Source: Algibacter sp045066735 (lineage in GTDB: Bacteria > Bacteroidota > Bacteroidia > Flavobacteriales > Flavobacteriaceae). Taken from it: 64,000 nt of DNA. Both the position numbers and the translations under genes were made by a program. The stretch covers positions 186,001 through 250,000 of the forward strand of contig NZ_JBISHH010000022.1 of NCBI RefSeq assembly GCF_045066735.1, written 5' to 3'. Of this stretch, positions 46,002-54,543 are shown one piece after another (the stretch's first letter is position 1; each line of letters begins with the position of its first letter). The notes below the pieces were generated by a model that searched no databases, was not told where the DNA came from, and worked only from the letters and a program-made list of their open reading frames with translations.

Positions 46002-47456
46002 ATGAAAACTCAAAATTTTGGTTACAAAAAGCTTTACATTGATGGTCAATTAATTGATTCGGCAAGTGGAGAAAGAGAAGATATTATTTGTCCTGCAACG
46101 GGAGAAGTAATAGCTCAGGTAGCTAAAGCTGGAAAAGTAGATGCAGAAAAAGCATTATTATCATCTCAAAAAGGTTTTAAATATTGGTCTAAATTATCTT
46201 TAGAAGAAAGAACAACTTGGATGCTAAAATTACGTGCCGCTATTTTAGAAAAAGAGCATGAATTAAAAACAGCAATGGTGCATGAAATGGGTAAAACCTA
46301 TGCAGGATCGCAAGAGGATATTGATAGACTTACCGAAGCGTTAGAGTGGTATCCTAATGCCATGAAAAATTTAAGAGAAGAACAAATTCCAGATTATGAG
46401 GGAACACATACTCATAAAATGATTTCTAAACCAGCGGGAGTTGCTATTGCTTATTTAGCATGGAACTTTCCTTTATTAAATGTAGGATACAAAATAGGAC
46501 CTGCGTTGGCCTCTGGTTGTTCGCTAATTATTAAACCATCTTCATTATCTCCATTATCTAGCTATATGGTTGGCGAAATTTTACACAGTATTAATTTCCC
46601 TGCAGGAGTTGTTAATATTTTAGCTGGTTCTAGTAGAGAGGTCGCTACACCAATGACAACAAGTAAAATTCCGGCAGTAATAACTATGATTGGATCTACA
46701 CAAACAGGTCAAAAAGTAATAGCAGATAGCACAACGTCAATCAAAAAATTAGGAATGGAATTAGGTGGTAATGCTCCTTTTATTGTTTTTGAAGACGCAG
46801 ATTTTGAAACTGCTTTAAATTTAGCAATTATATTGAGATTTCATAATACAGGTCAAATTTGTGTGGCTGCCAATAGAATATTTGTACATAAAAATATATA
46901 CGATAAATTTTTAGAAGCCTACGTAAAAAGAGCTTCAGAATTAGAAATAGGTTTTGGTATTAAAGAAAATAAAGGTGTTTTCATGGGGCCTTTGGCAAGT
47001 AGCCAGGCTAGAGACAGAATGTTCGAATTAGTTGAAGATGCTGTTAGTAAAGGAGCAACATTAGAATATGGTGCTAAAATCCCTGAAGATTTACCAAAAG
47101 GTGGCTATTGGATGCAACCAACAGTAGTTTCTGGTATTACAACAGATATGAAATTGTTTAGAGAAGAAACTTTTGGGCCAGTAGCAGGTATCATGTCTTT
47201 TGAAACGGATGATGAGGTTTTAGAATTAGCAAACGATACAGAATTTGGTTTAGCATCTTATATTTTTACTAATAACCATAATCGAATTGAAAGATTTACT
47301 GAAGATTTAGAGTTTGGTGAAATTCAAATAAACGGTGTTAAATATGCTATATATTTACCTCATGGAGGCTTTAAGAATAGCGGTATTGGGCACGATTGTT
47401 CTCACTTAGCATTAGAAGATTATTTAGTTAAAAAACGAGTTTCTATAGCACTTTAA
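46002..47456 (+). CDS. NAD(P)-dependent aldehyde dehydrogenase, probable 3,6-anhydro-L-galactose dehydrogenase
   Basis: The 484-residue cytoplasmic protein belongs to the aldehyde dehydrogenase superfamily of the succinate-semialdehyde/glyceraldehyde type. C287 (NTGQICVAA) is the nucleophile, E253 (MELGGNAPF) the general base, N155 (LAWNFP) stabilises the oxyanion, and K178 (IIKPS) contacts NAD(P). Its gene lies 5 bp after the cycloisomerase. The likely reaction is oxidation of AHG to 3,6-anhydro-L-galactonate, the first step after uptake. Together with 44824, 35429 and 34746, it completes a pathway to pyruvate and glyceraldehyde-3-phosphate within one locus. The family is certain; the substrate is inferred. 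Confidence 0.88.
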   Translation: MKTQNFGYKKLYIDGQLIDSASGEREDIICPATGEVIAQVAKAGKVDAEKALLSSQKGFKYWSKLSLEERTTWMLKLRAAILEKEHELKTAMVHEMGKTYAGSQEDIDRLTEALEWYPNAMKNLREEQIPDYEGTHTHKMISKPAGVAIAYLAWNFPLLNVGYKIGPALASGCSLIIKPSSLSPLSSYMVGEILHSINFPAGVVNILAGSSREVATPMTTSKIPAVITMIGSTQTGQKVIADSTTSIKKLGMELGGNAPFIVFEDADFETALNLAIILRFHNTGQICVAANRIFVHKNIYDKFLEAYVKRASELEIGFGIKENKGVFMGPLASSQARDRMFELVEDAVSKGATLEYGAKIPEDLPKGGYWMQPTVVSGITTDMKLFREETFGPVAGIMSFETDDEVLELANDTEFGLASYIFTNNHNRIERFTEDLEFGEIQINGVKYAIYLPHGGFKNSGIGHDCSHLALEDYLVKKRVSIAL

Positions 47457-47475
47457 CTATTAAAAACTGTTTAGA

Positions 47476-47513
47476 ATGAGGTTGTAAAATTGATTTTGAA
47501 AAACTAACCTCAT
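47476..47513 (+). terminator. weak hairpin between aldehyde dehydrogenase and PhoD-like genes
   Basis: ATGAGGTT and AACCTCAT form an 8-bp stem around a 22-nt AT-rich loop, without a T-run. It may attenuate or process the long transcript rather than end it; no promoter is evident before the next gene. Confidence 0.35.
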
Positions 47514-47556
47514 AAATTAGATATTCAACAATTTGAATATTTAAAAAATTGCAATT

Positions 47557-49392
47557 ATGAATAAACAAATTTCAGCTGTTATAATGTTGTTTTTTTTTAC
47601 AACTATAATAGTAGGGCAGGAATTTATTTCTATACCAACAAACATAAAAAAAGAAGATAGAATTGCATTTACGCTTTACACAGTTCACGAAAATACTTTA
47701 AAGCTTACTGCACAATTTTATCCTATTATTAATTTTGAGCCTTTTGAAGCTTCTTTAGAAATAGAGGAAAATGGTAAATGGGTTAAAAAAGCAACGGCAC
47801 CTATTAGGTACCCCGGATATACGTCACTTTTTAGGTTAGAAAACTGGGATGATACCAAAGAGATTAACTATAGGGTTGTACATAACAATAAAGCTTTTTA
47901 TGAGGGTATAATTCGTAAAAATCCGATTCATAAAGATACTTTTACGTTAGCCGCGCTAACCTGTAATTCTGTTTATCCACAACATGGAGGCGATATTTCT
48001 AGAGACGATATTGTTAGTAATTTAACCAAATTACAGCCCGATTTAATATTTTTCTCAGGCGATCAAGTATACGATCACAGTCAGCATTACATATACTGGT
48101 TAAAATTTGGAACGGACTTTAAAGAGTTGTTAAGAAATACACCTACAATTTGTATCACCGACGATCATGATGTTGGACAAGGAAATATTTGGGGAGCTAG
48201 CGGTAAAAAAACAGAAACGAGAAGCGGTGTTTCTGGTGGTTACTATATGCCAGTAGAGTATGTGAAAGAAGTAGAAAGAGCGCAAACGAGTCATTTACCA
48301 GATGCATACGACCCAACCCCTATTGAACAAGGCATAGGTGTATATTATACCGATTTAAAATGGGGAGGGATTAGTTTTGCTATTTTAGAGGACAGAAAAT
48401 TTAAATCAGGTTTATTAGATTTACCTAAATACGCCCCAGACATTTTTCCTGATGGCACAAGAGATGCTCTTTTTGATCCTAATGTTGACACTAGAAAACT
48501 TGATATTCCTGGAGCAAAATTACTAGGCGATCGTCAATTAAAATTTTTAGAAGATTGGACAACCGATTGGGAAAATGCCGAAATAAAAACGGTTTTATCG
48601 CAAACCGTATTTGCTATGGTAAACAATTATACAGGAAAACACGATCGTGAAATTATTGCTGATTTTGATACCAATGGTTGGCCGCAAACCGGTCGAAATA
48701 AAGCTTTAGCTGTTATTAGAAAAAGTTTTTCGCCTATGATTGCCGGAGACCAACATCTAGCAACTTTTGTAAAACATGGTATTGATGATTGGGGAGATGC
48801 TGGTTACTCTTTTGTAACACCTGCAATTGCTAATTATTGGATGCGTTGGTGGGATCCAAAAGAACCAGGCAAGAATAAAGCTAAAGATGCACCGTATTAT
48901 ACTGGTGAATTTTTAGATGGCTATCAGAATAAAATTACTGTAGAGGCTGTGGGAAACCCAACGGAAGCGCAAAAAGAAGAAGGCGGAAAATTATCTACAA
49001 GAGTTGCTGGGTTTGGTGTTATAAGATATGATAAGCCAGATAGAACTATCACTTTTGAATGCTGGCCAAGAAATGTGGATATTATGGATCCTAACCAAGA
49101 ACAGTACTCAGGTTGGCCTATAACCATTTCACAATTCGATAATTTTAATCCGAAAATATCTTTTCAATTACCAACATTAGAATTATCTAAAGAAGATCAA
49201 GTCGTTACAGTAAAACATAGTGCAACAAAAGAAGTTGTTTTTTCAGTAAGAATTAATGGTAAAACATACCAACCCAAAGTATTGGAGCTTGGCTCTTATT
49301 CCATAGAAATTGGAGAAGGAGATACACCAATTACATATTTTGATATACAAGCAGAAAAAACGAATCGTAAAAAACTGAAGGTTAAGCTTTAG
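47557..49392 (+). CDS. secreted PhoD-like metallophosphatase family hydrolase
   Basis: The 611-residue protein has a signal peptide (1-20, ending IIVGQ). An N-terminal beta-sandwich (about 25-125) is followed by a metallophosphoesterase core of the PhoD (alkaline phosphatase D) type. Metal-binding motifs are LIFFSGDQVYDH (D169, Y172), CITDDHDVGQGN (D202-D203, H204, D205) and MIAGDQHLATF (about 397-399). A C-terminal Ig-like domain (about 540-611) completes it. PhoD enzymes hydrolyse phosphate mono- or diesters, but no phosphate ester is expected in agar. In this locus a phosphatase for algal phosphorylated material or a sulfatase-like reaction by the same fold are both possible. It is followed after 14 bp by an FG-GAP/ASPIC protein, which suggests a functional pair. 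Confidence 0.82.
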   Translation: MNKQISAVIMLFFFTTIIVGQEFISIPTNIKKEDRIAFTLYTVHENTLKLTAQFYPIINFEPFEASLEIEENGKWVKKATAPIRYPGYTSLFRLENWDDTKEINYRVVHNNKAFYEGIIRKNPIHKDTFTLAALTCNSVYPQHGGDISRDDIVSNLTKLQPDLIFFSGDQVYDHSQHYIYWLKFGTDFKELLRNTPTICITDDHDVGQGNIWGASGKKTETRSGVSGGYYMPVEYVKEVERAQTSHLPDAYDPTPIEQGIGVYYTDLKWGGISFAILEDRKFKSGLLDLPKYAPDIFPDGTRDALFDPNVDTRKLDIPGAKLLGDRQLKFLEDWTTDWENAEIKTVLSQTVFAMVNNYTGKHDREIIADFDTNGWPQTGRNKALAVIRKSFSPMIAGDQHLATFVKHGIDDWGDAGYSFVTPAIANYWMRWWDPKEPGKNKAKDAPYYTGEFLDGYQNKITVEAVGNPTEAQKEEGGKLSTRVAGFGVIRYDKPDRTITFECWPRNVDIMDPNQEQYSGWPITISQFDNFNPKISFQLPTLELSKEDQVVTVKHSATKEVVFSVRINGKTYQPKVLELGSYSIEIGEGDTPITYFDIQAEKTNRKKLKVKL

Positions 49393-49406
49393 ACTAAATC
49401 ATAAAA

Positions 49407-51296
49407 ATGAAACAATTAAAAAAAATAAATATCACTTGTTGTAAATTAGCAGTATTAGTATCATGCACTTTTTTTGGCACTTCAATTAATGCACAAACTA
49501 CACCTTCGAATAATGCATTTGCGGAAGTTTTTGAAGAATTCCCAAGACAAGAGAAGAATTTAAGAAAATGGGACGCACCCGTGATTGCAGATTTAGATCA
49601 AGATGGATATCAAGACCTCTTAATAAATGATCATGGTTATGGTGTTCAAGTATGTTGGAACAATAACGGTAAATTCGAAAAACCATATGACCTTATAATG
49701 GGAGATTTACATGGTGTTTCTATTGGTGATTTTGATTTTGATGGAAACTTGGAAGTTATAATGTCTCGAGGAGGAGGTTCTGGTAGCAATGCACGAAACT
49801 CGAAAACATTTAGAGTGACAAAAAAAAGAGAGTTTATTGCTTTGCCTGATTTTAATGTGCCATTAGAGTTAATGAGAGGCAGAACCTTACAGTTTTTTGA
49901 TGGTGATAATGATGGCGATTTAGATTTACTAAATTTTGCGTTTCCGGGGGCAGAAAAGAAAGGTGCAAGTGAAAACTATGTATACAAAAATGATGGTAAT
50001 GGAGAACTTATTCTTCACTCTACACTACCTGTAATAAAATCAAATGGGCAAAAAACATTAGTTACAGATTTTAATAACGACGCTATTTTCGATCTGGTAA
50101 TGTACGGCGTTGGAAACGTAAAAGCTTTCAAAGGTAATGGAGATTTAACTTTTACCGACGTTTCAAAAGAAGTACTTCCTTATGATATTAAAAATGTAAC
50201 AGGAATAGCTGAAATTGATTTTGATAACGATGGCGATTTAGATTTATATTTTACAAGAGGAAATGCCTTTGAAATTGGAGAAGCATTTTTTGATAAAGAA
50301 ACAAAGACCTTTGGTTTTTTTACAAAACGTGGTGAATTTAATTTTGAAATGCCAATAGGAGATGTTTTACAATTAGAAAATTTTCAATCGCAATGGCCAA
50401 ATAATGATACTTTTTACATCGGAGAGGCATCTTATGATTATAAGTTAGAAGGTGAAACACATTCTGGTAAAAATATTAGTTTGGTTAATAGCAATGCACT
50501 TGGATTTCCAGATAATACTAACTTCAAGGATAAAACGGGTTGGTACATTGGTTATATAGGAAATAAAAAATGGAGAATTTCTGGATATCTTTGGGCACCA
50601 GGAACTGGTATTGTTCATGGCGTAGAAAACTATCCAAAGTATACTCATCCAGAAGCATTAAACGATGTTTTATTAGAAAATAAAGGTCGAAAACTTGTCG
50701 ATGTTACGAAAGAAAAAAATGTTTTTGAGGCATCAAATAATGAAGGTGTCACTATAGCAGATTTTGACAATAATGGCTTTCCAGATATTTTAATTACAAA
50801 AAGAGGAGATTTAATTCATACGAATGAATCTGTTATTTTTCTGAATAAAGGAAAGTCTGGTTTTGAAAAACTAAGTAACCATCAAATTATTTCTACAGAA
50901 TTAGGAGCTATAGGAATGGCTGTCGAAACTATCGATTATAATCAAGATGGTAAAACAGATGTGGTTTTAGGTAACGAAAGAGGGCTGTGGCACTTATTTA
51001 AAAATGAATTACAAGAAGCTAAAGATAATAACTTTATTACCATTGAAGTAGGAAATACTAATTCAGGAAAGGTAACGGCTTTAGGAGCTAAAGTCGAAGT
51101 GAAATCGTGTAATAATATACAAATACAAAGGGTAGGTTCTACAGGAGCTCAATATTCACAAGGGTTTAACAATTTTATGAATTTCGGATTAGGAAAATGT
51201 ACGGAAGCCGTTAAAGTAAAAGTAACTTATACCAATGGAGAAACTCTTGAAAAAGTAGTTGCTAGACTTAATTCAAAAGTTTTAATTGGAAAGTAA
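49407..51296 (+). CDS. secreted FG-GAP/VCBS beta-propeller protein with C-terminal ASPIC/UnbV domain
   Basis: The 629-residue protein has a signal peptide (about 1-29, ending INAQ). Repeated calcium loops of the FG-GAP type recur at about 62 (DLDQDGYQD), 108 (DFDFDGNLE), 165 (DGDNDGDLD), 221 (DFNNDAIFD), 271 (DFDNDGDLD), near 452 (DFDNNGFPD) and 512 (DYNQDGKTD), indicating a seven-bladed propeller. The C-terminal 75 residues (GKVTALGAKVEVKSCNNIQIQ, FGLGKCTEAVKVKVTYTNGE) match the ASPIC/UnbV domain. A large insertion lies between blades five and six (about 290-440). No catalytic residues are known for this group. A periplasmic or surface binding role, possibly for the PhoD-like partner, is inferred from the 14-bp spacing. 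Confidence 0.85.
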   Translation: MKQLKKINITCCKLAVLVSCTFFGTSINAQTTPSNNAFAEVFEEFPRQEKNLRKWDAPVIADLDQDGYQDLLINDHGYGVQVCWNNNGKFEKPYDLIMGDLHGVSIGDFDFDGNLEVIMSRGGGSGSNARNSKTFRVTKKREFIALPDFNVPLELMRGRTLQFFDGDNDGDLDLLNFAFPGAEKKGASENYVYKNDGNGELILHSTLPVIKSNGQKTLVTDFNNDAIFDLVMYGVGNVKAFKGNGDLTFTDVSKEVLPYDIKNVTGIAEIDFDNDGDLDLYFTRGNAFEIGEAFFDKETKTFGFFTKRGEFNFEMPIGDVLQLENFQSQWPNNDTFYIGEASYDYKLEGETHSGKNISLVNSNALGFPDNTNFKDKTGWYIGYIGNKKWRISGYLWAPGTGIVHGVENYPKYTHPEALNDVLLENKGRKLVDVTKEKNVFEASNNEGVTIADFDNNGFPDILITKRGDLIHTNESVIFLNKGKSGFEKLSNHQIISTELGAIGMAVETIDYNQDGKTDVVLGNERGLWHLFKNELQEAKDNNFITIEVGNTNSGKVTALGAKVEVKSCNNIQIQRVGSTGAQYSQGFNNFMNFGLGKCTEAVKVKVTYTNGETLEKVVARLNSKVLIGK

Positions 51297-51410
51297 GTTT
51301 CATTTTAACGAACCATGTAAAGTACATTCGCGATAAAATAATATAGCTAAATAGAAAATTAATTCTATCAGAAGATATGCTAACAAACAAACTAATAAAT
51401 AAACAACCTT

Positions 51411-52976
51411 ATGAGTTCATTCAAAAAAAACGCCTATAAATACTCTACCATTGTGGCAATGGGTGGTTTTGTTTTTGGGCTTGATGCTGCTTTAATTTCT
51501 GGAGCGTTCAAATTCATTACAGCAGAGTTCAATTTAAATGAGTGGCAAGTTGGTGCTCTAGGGTTTGGACCAGGAATAGGGGTTTTAATAGCCTTGCCAT
51601 TAGCAGCGTGGGCCAGTAATAAATACGGACGGAAAGCAACTTTAAAAGTTATTGCTGCGCTGTATTTAATATCGGCGTTAGGCTCAGCTTTTGCACCTTC
51701 TTTTGTTACATTATTCGCGGCGCGTCTTCTTGGTGGTTTAGCATTTAGTTCAATTACTTTAGCAGCCATGTATATTGGAGAAATAGCACCTGCCGAGTTT
51801 CGAGGCAAGTTAGTGTCTATGACTCAAATTAACATCGTTATTGGTCTTACAGCAGCATATTTTATCAATTATTGGATACTTCAAAATACAAACTCTAATG
51901 CGGAATGGGTAACCGCCATTGGATTAAAGCAATATACTTGGAGATGGATGCTAGGTATTGAAATTGTGCCAGCTTTTATTTGGTTTGGATTACTCTATCT
52001 GGTTCCTCGTAGTCCAGCTTGGTTGATATATCAAGGTAATTATGACGAAGCTAAAAGCACATTATCCAAAGTTGTTCCAGAAAATGAAATTGATGTGCAT
52101 GTAGCAGAAATGAAACTTAGTGTTGAAGAAAGTAATCAAGATAGATCAGTAGGAAGTCAGATGAAAGAAATCTTTAGTAAAAAGATGACTATCGTTACAA
52201 TTGTAGCGTTTACAATGGCTATAGTGCAACAATCTACGGGTATCAACGCTGTTATAACGTATGCACCAACAGTAATGGAGCAGTTGGGTTTAGGAGAACA
52301 AGCAGCATTTCAACAAGCTATTTGGATTGGTTTGGTAAGTATTGTTTTTACCATAATATCGTTGGTTATGATAGATAAAGCAGGAAGGCGCCCTATGATG
52401 ATTTCCGGATTAATTTGGGTGATTTTAAGTCTTGGTATTTGTGCTTATGGTTTTGGTTCTGCAAAATATGAAGTTACAGATAAAGCTATTGCAGAAATGC
52501 AACACATTCCAGATGTAAATAAATTATCGTCGTTGGTGGGAGTCTCATTTGCTACAGATATAGAATTTAAGGCAGCCATAAAAGGTGTTATGGGAGATAT
52601 TTCTGCCAGAGACAATTCTAGTATATTTCTGCAAAAATCGGCAGTGCTTAATGCAACCTTAATTTTAATAGGTATTTTAAGTTTTATTGCAGCCTTTCAT
52701 TTTTCTGTCGGACCAATTATGTGGGTCTTACTTTCAGAGATTTTTCCAATTTCGGTAAGAGGTATTGCTATTCCTTTCTTTGCACTTCTCTCTAGTACAA
52801 TAAGCGCTTTAACACAGTTTTTGTTTCCATGGCAACTTGCAAACATGGGGGCGAGCACTATATTTTTATTTTACGGAGGTATTGTTTTTGTAGGTTTAAT
52901 AATTCTTTATAAATACCTGCCAGAAACTAAAAATTTGACCATAGAGGAAATTCAATTAAAACTCGAGAAAAAATAG
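51411..52976 (+). CDS. MFS sugar porter (galactose/xylose-type symporter)
   Basis: The 521-residue inner-membrane protein has twelve predicted transmembrane helices and sugar-porter signatures: GFVFGLDAALISG in helix 1, NKYGRKATL after helix 2, GEIAPAEFRGKLVS (about 124-137) after helix 4, PRSPAWLIYQ before the central loop, QQSTGINAVITYAPTV in helix 7, DKAGRRPMM after helix 8, and YLPETKNLTIEEI at the C-terminus. A region of about 75 extra residues lies between helices 9 and 10 (about 345-420). It should import a monosaccharide, most simply D-galactose released by the periplasmic beta-galactosidases, or AHG. It belongs to the long run from 44824 to 57368; the next start codon lies 27 bp after its stop. 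Confidence 0.92.
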   Translation: MSSFKKNAYKYSTIVAMGGFVFGLDAALISGAFKFITAEFNLNEWQVGALGFGPGIGVLIALPLAAWASNKYGRKATLKVIAALYLISALGSAFAPSFVTLFAARLLGGLAFSSITLAAMYIGEIAPAEFRGKLVSMTQINIVIGLTAAYFINYWILQNTNSNAEWVTAIGLKQYTWRWMLGIEIVPAFIWFGLLYLVPRSPAWLIYQGNYDEAKSTLSKVVPENEIDVHVAEMKLSVEESNQDRSVGSQMKEIFSKKMTIVTIVAFTMAIVQQSTGINAVITYAPTVMEQLGLGEQAAFQQAIWIGLVSIVFTIISLVMIDKAGRRPMMISGLIWVILSLGICAYGFGSAKYEVTDKAIAEMQHIPDVNKLSSLVGVSFATDIEFKAAIKGVMGDISARDNSSIFLQKSAVLNATLILIGILSFIAAFHFSVGPIMWVLLSEIFPISVRGIAIPFFALLSSTISALTQFLFPWQLANMGASTIFLFYGGIVFVGLIILYKYLPETKNLTIEEIQLKLEKK

Positions 52977-53002
52977 TGTTAACCTCAATATATATATCTA
53001 AA

Positions 53003-54487
53003 ATGAAACCTATTAAATTTTTTATTTTCACAGTAATAAGTGCAATTGTATTTTTTAATGTGAGTTGCCAAAAAGATAAAAAGGCTGAGGAAATTGCTGA
53101 GAAAATAATTAATAAATCAATGGTTCTCCCTTTTTCAGATCCAACCAATAAGGGAGAATGGATATTAAATGAAGAGGTTAGCGACGAATTTGATGGTACT
53201 ACTATTGATACAACTAAATGGTTTGTAGAAGGCCAAAATGGCGATTATTACATATGGAAAGGAAGAGCGCCATCGCAGTTTGTCCCACATAACGTTATTG
53301 TTGAAAATGGAATTTTGAAACTTAAAACACAATGGGAACCCAATTTTAAATTTGCTAGTGAAAGTTATGCCGATGGAAGTAATAAAGATGCTTACGGTTT
53401 GCATGAAGGAAACCCTATGCCTGTAACAACCGCCGGTATAGTAGGGAAAAAGCGTTTTTTAAATGGCTATATGGAGGTCAAATCTAAAGCGCCAAAAGCA
53501 GCAATGACTGCCGCATTTTGGGCTATTGGTTATGAGCAAGAATTGGATATGTACGAGCAGTTAGCTGTGCCAAAGATTGAAGGAACCATAAAACATAATA
53601 CTACAAGAACGGTTGTGCATGATTGGAGTCCACCAGCTGTAAGGCCAACAAAAGCATTTGGTTACGATGATATGTTGCCTTTTACAACTTCAGATGATTT
53701 TCATGTTTATGGTGTAGAATGGGGCGAGGATTATTTAAAAATTTATAGAGATGGTAAGTTTGTGAAATCATTTTATCAAGATGAATTAGGGACTGATTGG
53801 GTGCTAAATAATCCCATGGAGATATGGTTAGATTCAGAGATTTTTAAGTGGTTAGGTGTTCCTCATAAAGAGGAGTTACCTGCAACTTTTGAAGTGGAAT
53901 ACATGCGTGTTTGGCAAAAAGCATCAGATAATTTATTAGTCAAAGACAGGGCTTTTTTCGGGTTTGAAGGTCCAATACTATTTGAAGAAAACCCGAGACC
54001 TTTGACTATGGTTCCTGAAGATTCTAATGCAAACGACTATCAAAAATTTTGGTTATTTAATGAAGGTTCTTCGAAATATTTAAAAATTACCGAAGGGCAT
54101 TACGCAAGCGGCGTTGAAGCGCTTCAGTTTTTTGGATATGGAAAAAATGAAAAACTTGAAGTAGAAAAAGTTCAGGCAATAAGCCCGGAAGGGGCTTTAA
54201 ACCTACCAGATGGAGATTTCAACTTGTCTATGAAAGTTTGGTTAGATCAAGGTAGAATTACAGATTCTATTCATGTGACATTAACGAACCCTAAAACAGA
54301 TATAATTTTTTCAGGGTTAAAAAAGCTTCCTAGAAAAGAATGGGTAACCATTGAATCTATTGTTTCAAGAATAGAGGCATCAGCTAAAGATGATGGTATA
54401 ATTTTAGAAATTCGTAAAGAGGATTTACCTGATACCAAGGCTGCAAAATTATTTATAGACGATATTGTAATTAAAAAAATAAAATAA
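53003..54487 (+). CDS. GH16 beta-agarase/porphyranase-type lipoprotein with extra C-terminal domain, copy C
   Basis: I choose the ATG at 53003 because it opens a lipoprotein signal with Cys22 (FFNVSCQKD); the frame extends upstream to a GTG at 52976 overlapping the MFS stop. The 494-residue product is longer than its paralogs at 36526 and 37586. GH16 covers about 42-315 (PFSDPTNKGEWILNEEVSDEFDG, GRAPSQFV, catalytic ELDMYE with E180, D182, E185, and MEIWLDSEIFKWLGVP). A C-terminal beta-sandwich of about 175 residues follows (GFEGPILFEENP, GDFNLSMKVWLD, KLFIDDIVI), probably a carbohydrate-binding module. The domain may target the enzyme to insoluble agar. Confidence 0.92.
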   Translation: MKPIKFFIFTVISAIVFFNVSCQKDKKAEEIAEKIINKSMVLPFSDPTNKGEWILNEEVSDEFDGTTIDTTKWFVEGQNGDYYIWKGRAPSQFVPHNVIVENGILKLKTQWEPNFKFASESYADGSNKDAYGLHEGNPMPVTTAGIVGKKRFLNGYMEVKSKAPKAAMTAAFWAIGYEQELDMYEQLAVPKIEGTIKHNTTRTVVHDWSPPAVRPTKAFGYDDMLPFTTSDDFHVYGVEWGEDYLKIYRDGKFVKSFYQDELGTDWVLNNPMEIWLDSEIFKWLGVPHKEELPATFEVEYMRVWQKASDNLLVKDRAFFGFEGPILFEENPRPLTMVPEDSNANDYQKFWLFNEGSSKYLKITEGHYASGVEALQFFGYGKNEKLEVEKVQAISPEGALNLPDGDFNLSMKVWLDQGRITDSIHVTLTNPKTDIIFSGLKKLPRKEWVTIESIVSRIEASAKDDGIILEIRKEDLPDTKAAKLFIDDIVIKKIK

Positions 54488-54543
54488 AACATAATAAGAA
54501 CCGAGATTCTCTCAGTACGTTTCTTAAATAAAAATTAAATCTA

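Noticed and set aside
51434..51808. Minus-strand open frame of 124 codons inside the sugar MFS gene
   Set aside because: It is an antisense shadow of membrane helices; the plus strand shows clear MFS motifs.
33140..54487. Carrageenan rather than agar as the target polysaccharide
   Set aside because: No GH16 kappa-type, GH82 or GH150 signature was seen, while GH117, ELDxxE agarase-type GH16 paralogs and the AHG-acid pathway point to agar/porphyran; the GH127-like gene alone is not enough.
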